The position numbers and the translations under genes are program-made. Below the pieces are notes generated by a model that worked only from the letters and a program-made list of their open reading frames with translations, made no database searches and was not told where the DNA came from. A stretch of DNA of 64,000 nucleotides, taken from contig NZ_PYFT01000001.1 of NCBI RefSeq assembly GCF_003023845.1, positions 1,116,001 to 1,180,000 on the forward strand, read 5' to 3'. Source of the DNA: Adhaeribacter arboris. GTDB lineage: Bacteria; Bacteroidota; Bacteroidia; Cytophagales; Hymenobacteraceae. Positions 26,334 to 36,481 of the stretch are shown here, piece after piece. Every line of letters starts with the position of its first letter. Within the stretch, counting starts at the first letter, position 1.

Positions 26334-28277
26334 ATGATTTCTATAAATAATCTCGATTTTCATTTCGGCAGCCGTACCCTTTACGAAGATGCCAGTTTAC
26401 ATATTAAACCGAAAGATAAAATTGGCTTAATTGGTTTAAACGGTACGGGTAAATCTACGCTGCTGCGCGTTCTGGTAGGGGAGTACAAGCCCGATAACGG
26501 GACCATTCAAATGAGTCGCGATACTACTTTGGGCTTTTTAAATCAGGATTTATTATCGTATCAAACCGAGGATAGTATTTTGCTGGTGGCCATGCAGGCA
26601 TTTGAAGAAGCTTTGGTGCTGCAAAAGAAAATTGAAGAGGTACTACACCAGTTTGAAACAGATTACCGCGACGAACTGGTAGATGTATTAGCTAAGCTGC
26701 AAGAACAATTTGAAGCCTTGGATGGCTACAACATTCAGAATAAAGCCGAAGAAATTTTAGAAGGTTTAGGCTTTGGCACCGAAGAGTTACAAAAACCCTT
26801 GAAAACTTTTTCGGGTGGTTGGCGCATGCGGGTAATGCTGGCGAAAATTTTATTGCAAAAACCTTCTTTGCTCCTGCTCGATGAGCCTACCAACCACTTG
26901 GATTTACCTTCTATTAAATGGCTTGAAAATTATCTGGAAAACTATGAAGGAGCCTTGGTGATTGTATCGCACGACCGGGAGTTTCTGGACAAAACTACCA
27001 ACACCACCGTTGAAGTAGCGCAGCAAAAATTAAATGTATACGCCGGTAATTATTCTTTTTACCTCGAAGAAAAAGAATTGCGCAACGAAATTCAGAAAGG
27101 AGCTTTTGAAAATCAACAATCTCAGATTCGGCAGGCCGAACGGTTTATCGAACGATTTAAAGCCAAAGCCTCTAAAGCCAAGCAAGCGCAAAGCCGCGCT
27201 AAAATGCTCGATAAACTGGAGCGAATTGATGATGTAGCCAGCGATGCTCCCAAAGTAAATTTTAAATTTCAGTTTACGGTGCAACCGGGCCGTCATATTC
27301 TGCGGCTGGAGCACATGAGTAAAAGCTACGGCGAGAAAATGATTTTCCGGGATACCCACGTAAATATTGAGCGAGGTGATAAAATTGCTTTAATTGGGGC
27401 GAACGGTAAAGGTAAATCCACGCTTTTGCGCATTATTGCCGGCGACGAACAAATTAATGGTAAGCGTCAGCTAGGCCATAACGTAATAATGGCCTTTTAC
27501 GCCCAGCACCAGTTAGAATCTTTACACATTGAAAATGAAATTCTGCAGGAATTAATAGAAGCGGGCAGCAAACGTAACGAAATGGAATTACGCGGCGTAT
27601 TGGGTTCTTTTTTATTTACGGGCGATGCGGTTTTCAAAAAAATTAAGGTTCTATCCGGGGGAGAAAAATCAAGGGTCGCTTTGGCCAAAACCTTAATTTC
27701 AGAAGCAAATTTTCTTTTGCTCGATGAGCCTACCAACCACCTGGACATGCAATCGGTTAATATTCTGATTCAGGCTTTAGAGCAATACGAAGGCACTTTC
27801 GTGGTGATTTCGCACGACCGTTACTTTGTAGAAAATGTGGCAAACAAAATCTGGTATATCGAAGATTATCAATTAAAAGAATATCCGGGAACCTACCACG
27901 AATACGAATACTGGCAAGAACAACGGGAGAAGAACAACCGCAAAAATGGAATTACCATAGAAAAGTCAGTAGCTAGTAAACCCCAAACTGTTAAAACCAT
28001 TGCACCTACCGGCAACATGGTTAATTTGCAACAAGACTTAAAAAAATTGAACCAACAGTTGAAAGAGGTAGAAAACCAAATTGGTGAATTAGAAAATAAA
28101 CAAGTAAACCTGGAAAACCAATTGGCTGATCCTAAAATATACGGTAACTCTTCGCGATTGCAGGAAACGACGCAGCAATTTGAAATTCTAAAAAAGGAAC
28201 TTGAACGCAAAAATACGCTGTGGGAAGAAACCGTACAGGCCATTGATGAATTGGAAAGTCAAGTAAAAAAATCCTGA
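26334..28277 (+). CDS. ABC-F family ATP-binding protein
   Basis: A soluble ABC-F protein of 647 residues from the ATG at 26334. A TTG at 26301 would add 11 residues but falls inside the promoter. It holds two ATPase domains without membrane segments: Walker A GLNGTGKST (34-42) and GANGKGKST, signatures FSGGWRMR and LSGGEKSR, and two LLLDEPTNHLD Walker B motifs. A basic linker helix (around AERFIERFKAKASKAKQAQS) joins them, and a C-terminal coiled coil rich in Gln/Glu/Asn starts near residue 560. ABC-F proteins act on ribosomes, for example in translation-factor or Uup-like roles. The coiled-coil tail resembles Uup, which binds DNA. There is no reason to call it a resistance factor. Confidence 0.9.
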   Translation: MISINNLDFHFGSRTLYEDASLHIKPKDKIGLIGLNGTGKSTLLRVLVGEYKPDNGTIQMSRDTTLGFLNQDLLSYQTEDSILLVAMQAFEEALVLQKKIEEVLHQFETDYRDELVDVLAKLQEQFEALDGYNIQNKAEEILEGLGFGTEELQKPLKTFSGGWRMRVMLAKILLQKPSLLLLDEPTNHLDLPSIKWLENYLENYEGALVIVSHDREFLDKTTNTTVEVAQQKLNVYAGNYSFYLEEKELRNEIQKGAFENQQSQIRQAERFIERFKAKASKAKQAQSRAKMLDKLERIDDVASDAPKVNFKFQFTVQPGRHILRLEHMSKSYGEKMIFRDTHVNIERGDKIALIGANGKGKSTLLRIIAGDEQINGKRQLGHNVIMAFYAQHQLESLHIENEILQELIEAGSKRNEMELRGVLGSFLFTGDAVFKKIKVLSGGEKSRVALAKTLISEANFLLLDEPTNHLDMQSVNILIQALEQYEGTFVVISHDRYFVENVANKIWYIEDYQLKEYPGTYHEYEYWQEQREKNNRKNGITIEKSVASKPQTVKTIAPTGNMVNLQQDLKKLNQQLKEVENQIGELENKQVNLENQLADPKIYGNSSRLQETTQQFEILKKELERKNTLWEETVQAIDELESQVKKS

Positions 28278-28324
28278 TAAAATAAACCAAATGGGGGTGT
28301 CCGTTCGTTTTCTTACCTTTACGT

Positions 28325-29683
28325 ATGATGATGAATAGACCCCCATTTTATTTACTCCTCGCTCTTTTCAGTTCTTTATTTTGGGGCCCAACTTGTGTTC
28401 CCGTGGAGCAAACCACTGCCTCATCGGGAGCTACTTCCGGGAAATCGGAATATTATGCCTCTACTGCGCTCCGCTACGAAGATTTCGTGTACGATCCTAC
28501 CATCAAATCGGTGCAATGTTATGTGCAGACCGGTAATGCCGAAGAAGTATTTAATGCTCCGGTAGTGCCTCTGGTGCAAACTGAACCCATCATGCTGGAA
28601 TTTGATCAGTTAAATACGCCTCAGCAACGATTTACGGTTAAATTTGTTTACTGCAATCTTGACTGGACCGAAGCACGCTTAACCCAAATTCAGTTTATGG
28701 ACGAGTTCAATGAATTTTATATAACAGATGCTTTATCTTCTTACAATACCAAAGTACCCTACTTTCATTACCGCTTTCAGTTACCCCGCGTAAAACTTCC
28801 CGGTAACTACTTGGTAGTTGTAACCGATAGAAGCGGCAATCCAATTATTACCCGGCGCCTGTTGGTTTACGATAACCGGGTTACGGTGGCAGCAAAATCG
28901 GTTTTACCGGTAGGAACCGAAGAAAGGGCCACGAATCAACAAATAGATTTTAATATACTCTACCCGGAATATCCGGTTGTAAATCCTTCGCAGGAAATTA
29001 AAGTGGTGCTGCGCCAGAACAGCCGCTGGGATAATGCTAAAACTAACTTACGTCCTTCTTTTGTGCACGACACGCAAAAGCGACTGGAATATACTTTTTT
29101 TAACGGAGCCAGCAGTTTTCCGGGTTTAAAAGAATACCGTGGTTTTGATGATCGTAATCTACGAGGCCGGGGCTTTAACGTAGAAGCCGTTAGTTTAGAA
29201 GCAAACCCGGTAGAGGTAAAATTGTACCCCGAAAAAAATCGTTCCCGCGAAGTGTACTCCCAGGACGTAGATATAAACGGTAAAATGGTGTACGAGAACC
29301 GGCGATTTGGCAGCACCAATACCGGCGACCCCGATTATGTACTGGTAACTTTTGCCCTGGCAGCGCCTGATCCGGTTCCCGGCGATGTTTATGTATTTGG
29401 GCAACTGAGCGATTGGAAACTAACGCCGGAGTTTAAATTAACGTACGTGCCGGCTGCGCAGCAATACGCCGGGAAGATTATGTTAAAACAAGGATATTAC
29501 AATTATTCCTTCGCGCTACAAGTGGCTAATCAACCGCAAAAGGCCAACGAAGCTTATTTTGAAGGCAGTCATTTTCAAACCCGTAATACTTACGATGTGC
29601 TTGTTTACTACCGTCCGCCGGGTACCCGCACCGATTTATTGATTGGTTATCAATGGCTCGAAACCAATGGTACCCGCCGTTAA
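28325..29683 (+). CDS. Type IX secretion system plug protein (DUF5103)
   Basis: 452 residues. The leader has a lipobox-like end (LFWGPTC, Cys near residue 24). Then come beta-rich segments with KSVQCYVQTGNAEEVFNAPV and RFTVKFVYCNLDWTEARLTQ, typical of the DUF5103 family, followed by PGNYLVVVTDRSG and a C-terminal GDVYVFGQLSDWKL carbohydrate-binding-like fold. In Flavobacterium, the Plug protein closes one side of the SprA translocon of T9SS when no cargo is present. The family assignment is by recognition of these conserved stretches. It is preceded by the ABC-F gene with 47 bp between and may be cotranscribed with it. Confidence 0.82.
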   Translation: MMMNRPPFYLLLALFSSLFWGPTCVPVEQTTASSGATSGKSEYYASTALRYEDFVYDPTIKSVQCYVQTGNAEEVFNAPVVPLVQTEPIMLEFDQLNTPQQRFTVKFVYCNLDWTEARLTQIQFMDEFNEFYITDALSSYNTKVPYFHYRFQLPRVKLPGNYLVVVTDRSGNPIITRRLLVYDNRVTVAAKSVLPVGTEERATNQQIDFNILYPEYPVVNPSQEIKVVLRQNSRWDNAKTNLRPSFVHDTQKRLEYTFFNGASSFPGLKEYRGFDDRNLRGRGFNVEAVSLEANPVEVKLYPEKNRSREVYSQDVDINGKMVYENRRFGSTNTGDPDYVLVTFALAAPDPVPGDVYVFGQLSDWKLTPEFKLTYVPAAQQYAGKIMLKQGYYNYSFALQVANQPQKANEAYFEGSHFQTRNTYDVLVYYRPPGTRTDLLIGYQWLETNGTRR

Positions 29684-29804
29684 AACTAGGTTAAATCTAA
29701 TTTAATAATTTACGTATATTCTAAAAAGCTTTTTTCCTGTTTATAGAAAGTAACCACTAATTAGTCGGTTTTCTATTTTTTCTTCATCTTAAGTTTACAA
29801 TTAA

Positions 29805-31463
29805 ATGACTTTAAAATATTTAGCTTTATCTGGGTTAGTAGCCATTTCTACTATATCTAATACTGTACAAGCCGATACCGGCCACCGCGAGCTCCGCAAA
29901 AAATATCAAAAAACCTTAATTGCTGATTCGGTTGCTTTAAAAGCGCCGCATAATTGGTTTAACCTAGATTTTACTGATAATAAAGTGTTAGGCGTGAGTA
30001 CCGAAAAAGCCTACGAACGTTTACAAAATCGCACTTCCCGCACGGTAGTAGTTGCCATTGTTGACTCCGGAGTGGACATTAAACACGAAGATTTACAAGG
30101 TATTATTTGGGTGAATCCCAAAGAAGTAGCCGAAAATGGGGTAGACGACGATAAAAACGGGTATGTGGACGATATTAATGGCTGGAGCTTTTTAGGAGGC
30201 AAAAATGGCCAGAATGTAAAAGACGATACCTACGAGCTTACCCGGCAATATGCCCGCTTGCGCAAGGAGTTTGAAAATAAGAAAAAGATTAAGCGTAAAC
30301 AGAAAGAAGAGTACGCTCAATACCAAAAAATTAAAGCCGATTACGAAAAAGAAGTAAAAGATGCTCAGGCTCAGGCGGCCGATTTTCAAAAATTTTACGA
30401 TACATTTAAACAAGCTGAATCCATTGTACAAAAGCACTTAGGCAAAACTGATTTTACTCCCAGCCAGGTAGAAGCCATAAACTCTTCGGATATGCGGGTA
30501 ATGAAAGCAAAAGCTTTGCTGCAATACGCGTATGAAAATAATTTGGAAGAAGAAATTAAAAATGCGGCGGAGCATTTCGATTACGTTTTGAAAATTGGTT
30601 TGAATCCCGATTTTGATCCTCGCTCAATTGTGGGTGATAAATACGACGATATAAACGATAAATATTACGGCAACAACGACGTAATTGGTCCCGATGCCGA
30701 CCATGGTACGCACGTAGCCGGTATCGTAGCTGCTAACCGTCGCAACAATCTGGGGATTAAAGGAGTGGCCGATAATGTAAAAATTATGGTAGTCCGCGCC
30801 GTTCCTAACGGCGACGAAAGAGACAAAGATGTGGCCAACGCTATTTATTACGCCGTAAACAACGGGGCCCAGGTAATTAACATGAGTTTTGGTAAATCTT
30901 ACACTTCCAATAAAGAAGCCGTAGATGCCGCTATGAAATACGCCGAGAGCAAAGGAGTATTGCTGGTACATGGCGCGGGTAACGACGGGGAAAATCTGGA
31001 TCAGGCGGCTAACTTTCCTTCTCGCACCCTGAAAAATGGTCAAACTTTACAAAATTGGCTGGAAATAGGGGCGACGGCTTGGGAAAACAATGAAAAGTTT
31101 GTAGCTAATTTCTCGAATTACGGCAAGCAATCGGTGGATGTATTTGCTCCGGGGGTAGATATTTATTCTTTAGGACCTAACCAAATCTACCAGGAACATA
31201 GTGGTACCAGTATGGCTTCGCCGGTTACGGCGGGAGTAGCGGCCTTATTATTTTCTTATTTTCCGGAATTAACGGCCGTACAAGTGCGGGATATTATTTT
31301 AAAATCTTCGGTGAAATACCCTGATTTACAAGTGGTTAAACCCGGCTTATACCAAAAAAAGGAACCTGGTCTGGTTCCTTTTGGGTCTTTGTCCATTACG
31401 GGTGGTATTGTAAATGCTGATGAAGCTGTGAAAATGGCAGAACAACTTTCCGCACAGAAATAA
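29805..31463 (+). CDS. S8 family serine protease (subtilase), exported
   Basis: 552 residues with a signal peptide (hydrophobic residues about 7-20, ending VQADT). The catalytic triad is Asp87 (VDSGVDIKHED), His300 (DHGTHVAG) and Ser469 (SGTSMASPVTAG), with the oxyanion Asn in GAGNDGE. Between Asp and His lie 212 residues, far more than in a plain subtilisin (about 30), including a Lys/Glu-rich helical stretch at about 150-210. Similar large inserts are found in some Bacteroidota subtilases. It has no C-terminal T9SS tail, so it is probably periplasmic. A terminator follows. Confidence 0.9.
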   Translation: MTLKYLALSGLVAISTISNTVQADTGHRELRKKYQKTLIADSVALKAPHNWFNLDFTDNKVLGVSTEKAYERLQNRTSRTVVVAIVDSGVDIKHEDLQGIIWVNPKEVAENGVDDDKNGYVDDINGWSFLGGKNGQNVKDDTYELTRQYARLRKEFENKKKIKRKQKEEYAQYQKIKADYEKEVKDAQAQAADFQKFYDTFKQAESIVQKHLGKTDFTPSQVEAINSSDMRVMKAKALLQYAYENNLEEEIKNAAEHFDYVLKIGLNPDFDPRSIVGDKYDDINDKYYGNNDVIGPDADHGTHVAGIVAANRRNNLGIKGVADNVKIMVVRAVPNGDERDKDVANAIYYAVNNGAQVINMSFGKSYTSNKEAVDAAMKYAESKGVLLVHGAGNDGENLDQAANFPSRTLKNGQTLQNWLEIGATAWENNEKFVANFSNYGKQSVDVFAPGVDIYSLGPNQIYQEHSGTSMASPVTAGVAALLFSYFPELTAVQVRDIILKSSVKYPDLQVVKPGLYQKKEPGLVPFGSLSITGGIVNADEAVKMAEQLSAQK

Positions 31464-31483
31464 TAAAAGAAAGTAACTGCGTA

Positions 31484-31516
31484 AAAGGCCAGCCATTTTA
31501 AGCTGGTCTTTTTTAT
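31484..31516 (+). terminator. Rho-independent terminator after the subtilase
   Basis: AAGGCCAGC (31485-31493) pairs with GCTGGTCTT (31502-31510, one G-T pair) around an eight-base loop, followed by a T run on the plus strand. Confidence 0.82.
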
Positions 31517-31628
31517 TTAGCCGGTTTACTAAGATAAATATTTAAAGCTAATTCCACTCTATAGCTTAGCTAATACTTTTTTGTAGTAAATACGCAATAA
31601 TAAAATTTTTACCAGTTAGAGGTATGAT

Positions 31629-32021
31629 TTATTCATTGGGCTGAATGAAATCCCAGAGATTCCCGTATAAATCTTTAAATACGGTCACCATTCCAAAGGG
31701 TTCCTGCACCGGTTCCCGCACGAAGCTGATGCCTACTTGCTGCATGCTTTCGTAATCCCGCCAAAAATCATTGGTGTACAAGAACAAAAATACCCGGCCC
31801 CCTGTCTGGTTACCAATGCGGCTTTTTTGTTCGTCGGTGGTTGCTTTGGCCAGTAACAATCGGCATCCAACGGAACCCTTTGGAGCAATAATTACCCAAC
31901 GTTTAGTTTCGGATAAAACAGTATCTTCTATTACAACAAAATTTAATTTTTGGGTGTAAAATTGAATAGCTTCGTCATAATCTTCTACTACTAAGGCTAT
32001 TTGTCCTATTTGTTGTGCCAT
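31629..32021 (-). CDS. VOC family protein (glyoxalase-like)
   Basis: A protein of 130 residues with two beta-alpha-beta-beta-beta modules of the vicinal-oxygen-chelate superfamily. IGQIALVVEDYDEAIQFYTQKL opens the first. In the second, PFGMVTVFKDLYGNLWDFIQ carries the Glu/Asp-type end strand. Members include glyoxalases, dioxygenases and antibiotic-binding proteins; metal ligands are not clear here. It is monocistronic, and the Kelch gene lies on the other strand. Confidence 0.82.
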   Translation of the reverse strand: MAQQIGQIALVVEDYDEAIQFYTQKLNFVVIEDTVLSETKRWVIIAPKGSVGCRLLLAKATTDEQKSRIGNQTGGRVFLFLYTNDFWRDYESMQQVGISFVREPVQEPFGMVTVFKDLYGNLWDFIQPNE

Positions 32022-32347
32022 GCTGAAATTGAAATATTGATAATGGTTGAATTAGATAACAAATTAGATTTAATATGATATCTAATTAAAATAAACTAAC
32101 TTAAACTTATATTAATACAAAAATTTATTTGTTGTGAAAAATTTTAGCGGTAAATACGAGCACTTCCGCATTATTTTCAATTCAATTTAAAAATAAATAA
32201 TTCTTAACGGCGCGTTGATTCTGCTATTAGCTTACTCTGTATAGAACGAAGCAATTTATTTCATGGATGGCAAACATCTATATTAGATAATGAAAACTTG
32301 ATTAAAAACCAGAATTTCTTTTAAGGGAATTTTACAACTTAATAGCT
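32022..32347. other. Intergenic region with no recognised feature
   Basis: 326 bp of AT-rich sequence between divergent genes. I find no open frame, repeat or strong hairpin. It presumably carries promoters for the VOC and Kelch genes, but I see no convincing pair of boxes. Confidence 0.4.
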
Positions 32348-34066
32348 ATGAAAAAAAACTTTAACTCCTTCTTTACTCAGAAAATTAGATTGGGTAGTGT
32401 TTTATTTTTAGCGCTATCTTTTACTTGTTTTGCATTTAGCAGTAGTACTCTAAAGACCGTTCATGCTGCGCTTGCCTCCACTGGAAGTTGGGTGTCGGTT
32501 AGTCCTTCTTCCGGCTCGGCTACTGCCCGGCACGAAGCCAGTTTTGTACAAGCCGGCAATAAGTTTTATTTACTAGGAGGCAGAGGCATCAAGCCGGTTC
32601 AGGTATTTGATCCCCAGAATAAAACCTGGACAAGCAAAGTAAATACGCCCATCGAGTTGCATCATTTTCAAGCAGTAGCTTTAGACGGCTTAATTTACGT
32701 AGTAGGAGCTTTTACGGGATCTTACCCACGTGAAAAACCGGTAAGTACCATTTACATCTATAATCCGGCCACTAACAAATGGATTACGGGGGCTACCATT
32801 CCAAGCGCCAGGCGACGTGGTTCATCGGGAGTTGTCGTTTACAATAAAAAAATTTACCTCGTAGCGGGCATCAAAGATGGACATTGGGCCGGTCACGTCA
32901 ATTGGGTGGATGAGTACAATCCGGCTACTAATACCTGGCGAATCTTAGCCAACGCTCCGCGGGCCCGCGATCATTTTCAGGCAGGAGTAATTAATGGCAA
33001 AATATACATAGCGGCCGGACGCCGGTCTTCAGCTAGTACCAATCAAACGTTTACCCTAACTGTTCCGCAAGTAGATGTATACGACTTTGCAACGAATAAA
33101 TGGGCTTCTTTACCCAGCAGCAGTAATATACCCACGCAGCGAGCCGGAACTGCCAGTGCTGTTTTAGGCGAAGAGTTAATCATAATTGGCGGTGAAAGTG
33201 GTTCCCATTCTACCGCCCATAAACATACCGAAGCCTTAAATGTAAGCACCAAAACCTGGCGCCGATTAGCCGATTTGAAGCAAGGCCGACACGGAACACA
33301 GGCCATAGTGAATAATAATAACATTTACATAGCGGCGGGTTGTGGCAATCGGGGTGGAACTCCGGAGTTAAATACCCAGGAAGCATTTTATTTTAATTCT
33401 CGCACGATACCAACCGGATCAGCTATTACCCAAAGCAAATTAGCCGTTCCCACCAGCTTAAGCTTTGGCACCGTAGCCGTAAATGCATCCAGCAGCAAAA
33501 CTGTTACTCTTACCAATACCACGGGTAACCAAGCCGTTGTTATTTCTTCCGTAACTAAATCAGGGGCCAGTGCTTTTACTTTTAGTTCGCCTTACGCCTT
33601 ACCATTTGTACTTGCTCCGGGTAAAAGTGTTAGCATCAATGTAAAATTTAGCCCCAAAGCTTCCGGAAGTCAATCAGGTAATTTAATTATTAAGCATTCT
33701 GGTCAAGTTGGTAGTGCAACCATTGCTTTAAGCGGAGCCGGTAAAAGTACAGCCGCTAAAATTAATCGTGAAAATGAGACCGAAAGCAGTTTTACCACAA
33801 AGGAAATTTTAGTTGCTTATCCGAATCCTATCACCAATCAACAATTTAGCGTAAATCTTCCGGAAAAAGTAGTAGGAGAGATGCCTTTTATAATCGTAAA
33901 TTCTTCAGGCTCGGCAGTAGTTAAAGAAAAACTACATATTACTGTTCCCACTTCCACGTTACCATTTAACTTAACTAACCATTCTTTAAATTCCGGGATG
34001 TATTACCTGAAAATAAATGAAAATGGGAAAAACTATTTAATAAAGATATTAATAACTAATAATTAA
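32348..34066 (+). CDS. Kelch-repeat protein with choice-of-anchor domain and T9SS sorting tail
   Basis: 572 residues in this order: a signal peptide (residues about 12-40, ending near VHAALA), a six-unit Kelch beta-propeller (about 45-345) with repeated VYDFATNKWASLP-like blades (examples IYNPATNKWITG and EYNPATNTWRILA), an ASH/choice-of-anchor D immunoglobulin-like domain (about 365-460, LSFGTVAVNASSSKTVTLTN), and a C-terminal T9SS type A sorting domain (AYPNPITNQQFSVNLP to the end, MYYLKINENG). The protein is therefore exported by T9SS and attached to the surface or released. Ligands are unknown. A bidirectional terminator follows. Confidence 0.9.
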   Translation: MKKNFNSFFTQKIRLGSVLFLALSFTCFAFSSSTLKTVHAALASTGSWVSVSPSSGSATARHEASFVQAGNKFYLLGGRGIKPVQVFDPQNKTWTSKVNTPIELHHFQAVALDGLIYVVGAFTGSYPREKPVSTIYIYNPATNKWITGATIPSARRRGSSGVVVYNKKIYLVAGIKDGHWAGHVNWVDEYNPATNTWRILANAPRARDHFQAGVINGKIYIAAGRRSSASTNQTFTLTVPQVDVYDFATNKWASLPSSSNIPTQRAGTASAVLGEELIIIGGESGSHSTAHKHTEALNVSTKTWRRLADLKQGRHGTQAIVNNNNIYIAAGCGNRGGTPELNTQEAFYFNSRTIPTGSAITQSKLAVPTSLSFGTVAVNASSSKTVTLTNTTGNQAVVISSVTKSGASAFTFSSPYALPFVLAPGKSVSINVKFSPKASGSQSGNLIIKHSGQVGSATIALSGAGKSTAAKINRENETESSFTTKEILVAYPNPITNQQFSVNLPEKVVGEMPFIIVNSSGSAVVKEKLHITVPTSTLPFNLTNHSLNSGMYYLKINENGKNYLIKILITNN

Positions 34067-34087
34067 CCTGTCTTTATAAATTTAATG

Positions 34088-34135
34088 CTAAGCAAAAGAG
34101 CCAGCGTAAAGGTCTTACGTTGGCTCTTTGCTTAG
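34088..34135. terminator. Bidirectional terminator between Kelch gene and ychF
   Basis: CTAAGCAAAAGAGCCAGCG (34088-34106) pairs with CGTTGGCTCTTTGCTTAG (34118-34135) with one G-T pair and one bulge, around a short loop. It lies between converging genes and would stop transcripts from both. Confidence 0.85.
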
Positions 34136-34155
34136 TATTAGAAAATCTAAATTTC

Positions 34156-35253
34156 TTATACGTTAAATCGGAAGTGCATGATATCGCCATCCTGCACTAC
34201 GTAGTCTTTCCCTTCTACCCCCATTTTACCAGCTTCCTTAATTTTAGTTTCGGTTTTGTACTCTTGGTAATCGGGTAATTTAATTACTTCTGCCCGGATA
34301 AAACCTTTTTCAAAATCAGAGTGAATAACCCCGGCCGCTTGCGGCGCTCTCCAACCTTTCTGGATAGTCCAGGCGCGAACTTCTTTTGGCCCAGCGGTAA
34401 AATAGGTAATCAAATTTAATAGATTATAAGAGGCGCGAATCAACTTGTTTAAGCCAGATTCTTGTAAACCATATTCGGCTAAAAACATTTCTTTTTCATC
34501 CGGGTCGGTTAACTCCGCAATTTGCGCTTCAATGGCCGCTGAAATAACTACTACTTCGGCATTCTCGTCTTTTACGTGTTGTTTTAGCGTTTCCACAAAT
34601 TTGTTCCCGGACGTAATAGAAGCTTCGTCTACGTTGGCAACGTAGATAACCGGTTTTAAAGTTAATAATTGCAGATCGGCTACGGCTTCCAGGTCTTCGT
34701 CGGAGGCGGCTAAAGACCGGGCATTTTTACCACTTTCCAAGTGCGCTTTAAAAACTTGCAGCGAAGCGAATTCTTTTTTCGCTTTGGCATCACCGGCTTT
34801 AGCGGTACGTTCCACTTTCGCAATTTTTTTGTCAATAGATTCCAGATCTTTTAATTGCAGCTCCGTATCAATTACTTCTTTGTCAAATATTGGATCTACT
34901 CCGCCCGCTACGTGTACAATATTGGGGTCGTCGAAGCACCGTACTACGTGAATAATAGCGTCTACTTCCCGGATATTGGCTAAAAATTTATTGCCCAGAC
35001 CTTCGCCTTTGCTGGCTCCTTTTACCAATCCGGCAATATCCACGAATTCAATAATGGTAGGAAGCACCCGCTCCGGATGCACTAATTCTTCCAGAATTTG
35101 CAACCGCTCGTCGGGCACGGTTACCACACCCACGTTGGGCTCAATAGTACAAAAAGGGTAATTTGCCGACTCCGCTTTAGCACTGGAAATGGCATTAAAT
35201 AAAGTTGATTTCCCGACATTCGGCAAGCCGACGATTCCGCAACGTAATCCCAT
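34156..35253 (-). CDS. ychF: Redox-regulated ATPase YchF (OLA1 family)
   Basis: A TRAFAC-class P-loop protein of 365 residues. G1 is [12 protein letters not shown] (residues about 8-19). The switch region [15 protein letters not shown]3 [10 protein letters not shown] and IYVANVDE follow, where the G4 NKxD of true GTPases is changed, consistent with ATP preference. The C-terminal TGS domain spans the last 85 residues ([17 protein letters not shown]). YchF binds ribosomes and is linked to stress control. Length and motifs are canonical. Confidence 0.95.
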   Translation of the reverse strand: MGLRCGIVGLPNVGKSTLFNAISSAKAESANYPFCTIEPNVGVVTVPDERLQILEELVHPERVLPTIIEFVDIAGLVKGASKGEGLGNKFLANIREVDAIIHVVRCFDDPNIVHVAGGVDPIFDKEVIDTELQLKDLESIDKKIAKVERTAKAGDAKAKKEFASLQVFKAHLESGKNARSLAASDEDLEAVADLQLLTLKPVIYVANVDEASITSGNKFVETLKQHVKDENAEVVVISAAIEAQIAELTDPDEKEMFLAEYGLQESGLNKLIRASYNLLNLITYFTAGPKEVRAWTIQKGWRAPQAAGVIHSDFEKGFIRAEVIKLPDYQEYKTETKIKEAGKMGVEGKDYVVQDGDIMHFRFNV

Positions 35254-35515
35254 GAAAATAGTATATGCTAGGTTTTTAGTAACAAGTTTTCAGAAAAATA
35301 ATAAAGCAGTTGAAACAAGATTGTTAATGAAATCTGTTTGATAAGATGCTGTTTACTTCTTTTCCCTTAATTTAAATTTGGGCGCAAATATAACTACAAT
35401 TTCGTTAGCACACCTATAACTACCCAAATCACCGTTTTAAATCAGGATAAGAAAAAATTTTCTAACGTAAATAAGATGTAACGACTCGTACTATTTAACA
35501 GAAGTTGTACGGAAA

Positions 35516-35953
35516 TTAAGTTAAAAACAGAAGGGCTAGAATCAGAAAACCCAGGGCATAAAGGCCATACACTTTTTTATCGGAGGAGGTAAAAAAGCCA
35601 ATAGCGGCGGCAATAAAAGCAAAAACAGTTTGCAAGCCAATTATCCGGAAAAGAGCTGAGTTAATTATACCGTTTGTTTGCTGCCGGATAATAAAACCAG
35701 CGTCCATTTCCGGGTCATCTATGTATTTCCAACCCTTTTTTTTAATTTCCGCTTGTTTTTCGGTTTGTATTTCTTTATCAATTTTGGGATAAAAGAGGAG
35801 GCGGTAACCTAAGAATGTGATAGCTAAAAAACAAAATAAAACAAAGGGCCCTTTTACCAACCGGAAGGGATTTTTAAATAAAAAAACTAACCCAACATTT
35901 AGAATCAACAACAGAAAAAGAATAAGTTTCAGGTTAGTAATAAACGAAACCAT
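35516..35953 (-). CDS. Uncharacterised membrane protein
   Basis: 145 residues with four probable membrane helices: residues about 8-27 (LKLILFLLLILNVGLVFLF), 34-52, 102-120 (FRIIGLQTVFAFIAAAIGFF) and 127-144. Between the second and third lies a soluble loop, KEIQTEKQAEIKKKGWKYID, rich in lysine and glutamate. No family is recognised. It stands alone between ychF and the DUF3276 gene, with 200 to 260 bp free on either side. Confidence 0.6.
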   Translation of the reverse strand: MVSFITNLKLILFLLLILNVGLVFLFKNPFRLVKGPFVLFCFLAITFLGYRLLFYPKIDKEIQTEKQAEIKKKGWKYIDDPEMDAGFIIRQQTNGIINSALFRIIGLQTVFAFIAAAIGFFTSSDKKVYGLYALGFLILALLFLT

Positions 35954-36154
35954 TATTTAGAATTTAGGAAAGAGTTTTATAAAGGGAAGAATTCTTTTAA
36001 AATAAAAAAGGCAAATGTATAGAGACCTACTATGAGGTAATAAATTGAAAGATCAGAAAGTTAATAAGCCCGGATGCCTTATCGTAAAATAAAAAAGCCC
36101 ACGCAAAGCATGAGCCTCATCCAAGCTAACATCCGTTAAAAACCTAAATAGTAC

Positions 36155-36481
36155 CTATTCCCACTTTAACTCGTCGTCGAGTGTGGCTGGTTCCGTGGCC
36201 TGTTTTTCCAGTTCAGCCAGGATGTCCTCGGTGAGGAGTTCTGTTTTAACGTGGTCGATGGTACTTTGCAAGGCTTCCACAAATTTAGCGAAATCTTCTT
36301 TGTACAGGAAAATTTTGTGCTTCTCGTACGAATAAGTATCGTCTTTGAATTTACGTTTGCTCTCTGTGATGGTAAGGTAATAATCGTTTGAACGAGTAGA
36401 TTTCACATCAAAGAAATACGTCCTTTTCCCTGCTCTTATTCGTTGTGAATAAATTTCAGCTTTTTCGTTGTTCTCTTCCAC
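36155..36481 (-). CDS. DUF3276 family protein (PUR-alpha-like nucleic-acid binding)
   Basis: 108 residues. The signature is IRAGKRTYFFDVKSTRSNDY followed by LTITESKRKF and HKIFLYKEDFAKFVEAL, the strand and helix pattern of the small PUR-type domain found in Bacteroidota and spirochaetes. PUR repeats bind single-stranded DNA or RNA. The C-terminal tail is acidic. It is a conserved single gene in the phylum; its biological role is unknown. Confidence 0.85.
   Translation of the reverse strand: MEENNEKAEIYSQRIRAGKRTYFFDVKSTRSNDYYLTITESKRKFKDDTYSYEKHKIFLYKEDFAKFVEALQSTIDHVKTELLTEDILAELEKQATEPATLDDELKWE

Noticed and set aside
36090-36125. Hairpin-like sequence before the DUF3276 gene end
   Set aside because: The GCCCACGC/GCATGAGC pairing has mismatches and no convincing loop; not called.
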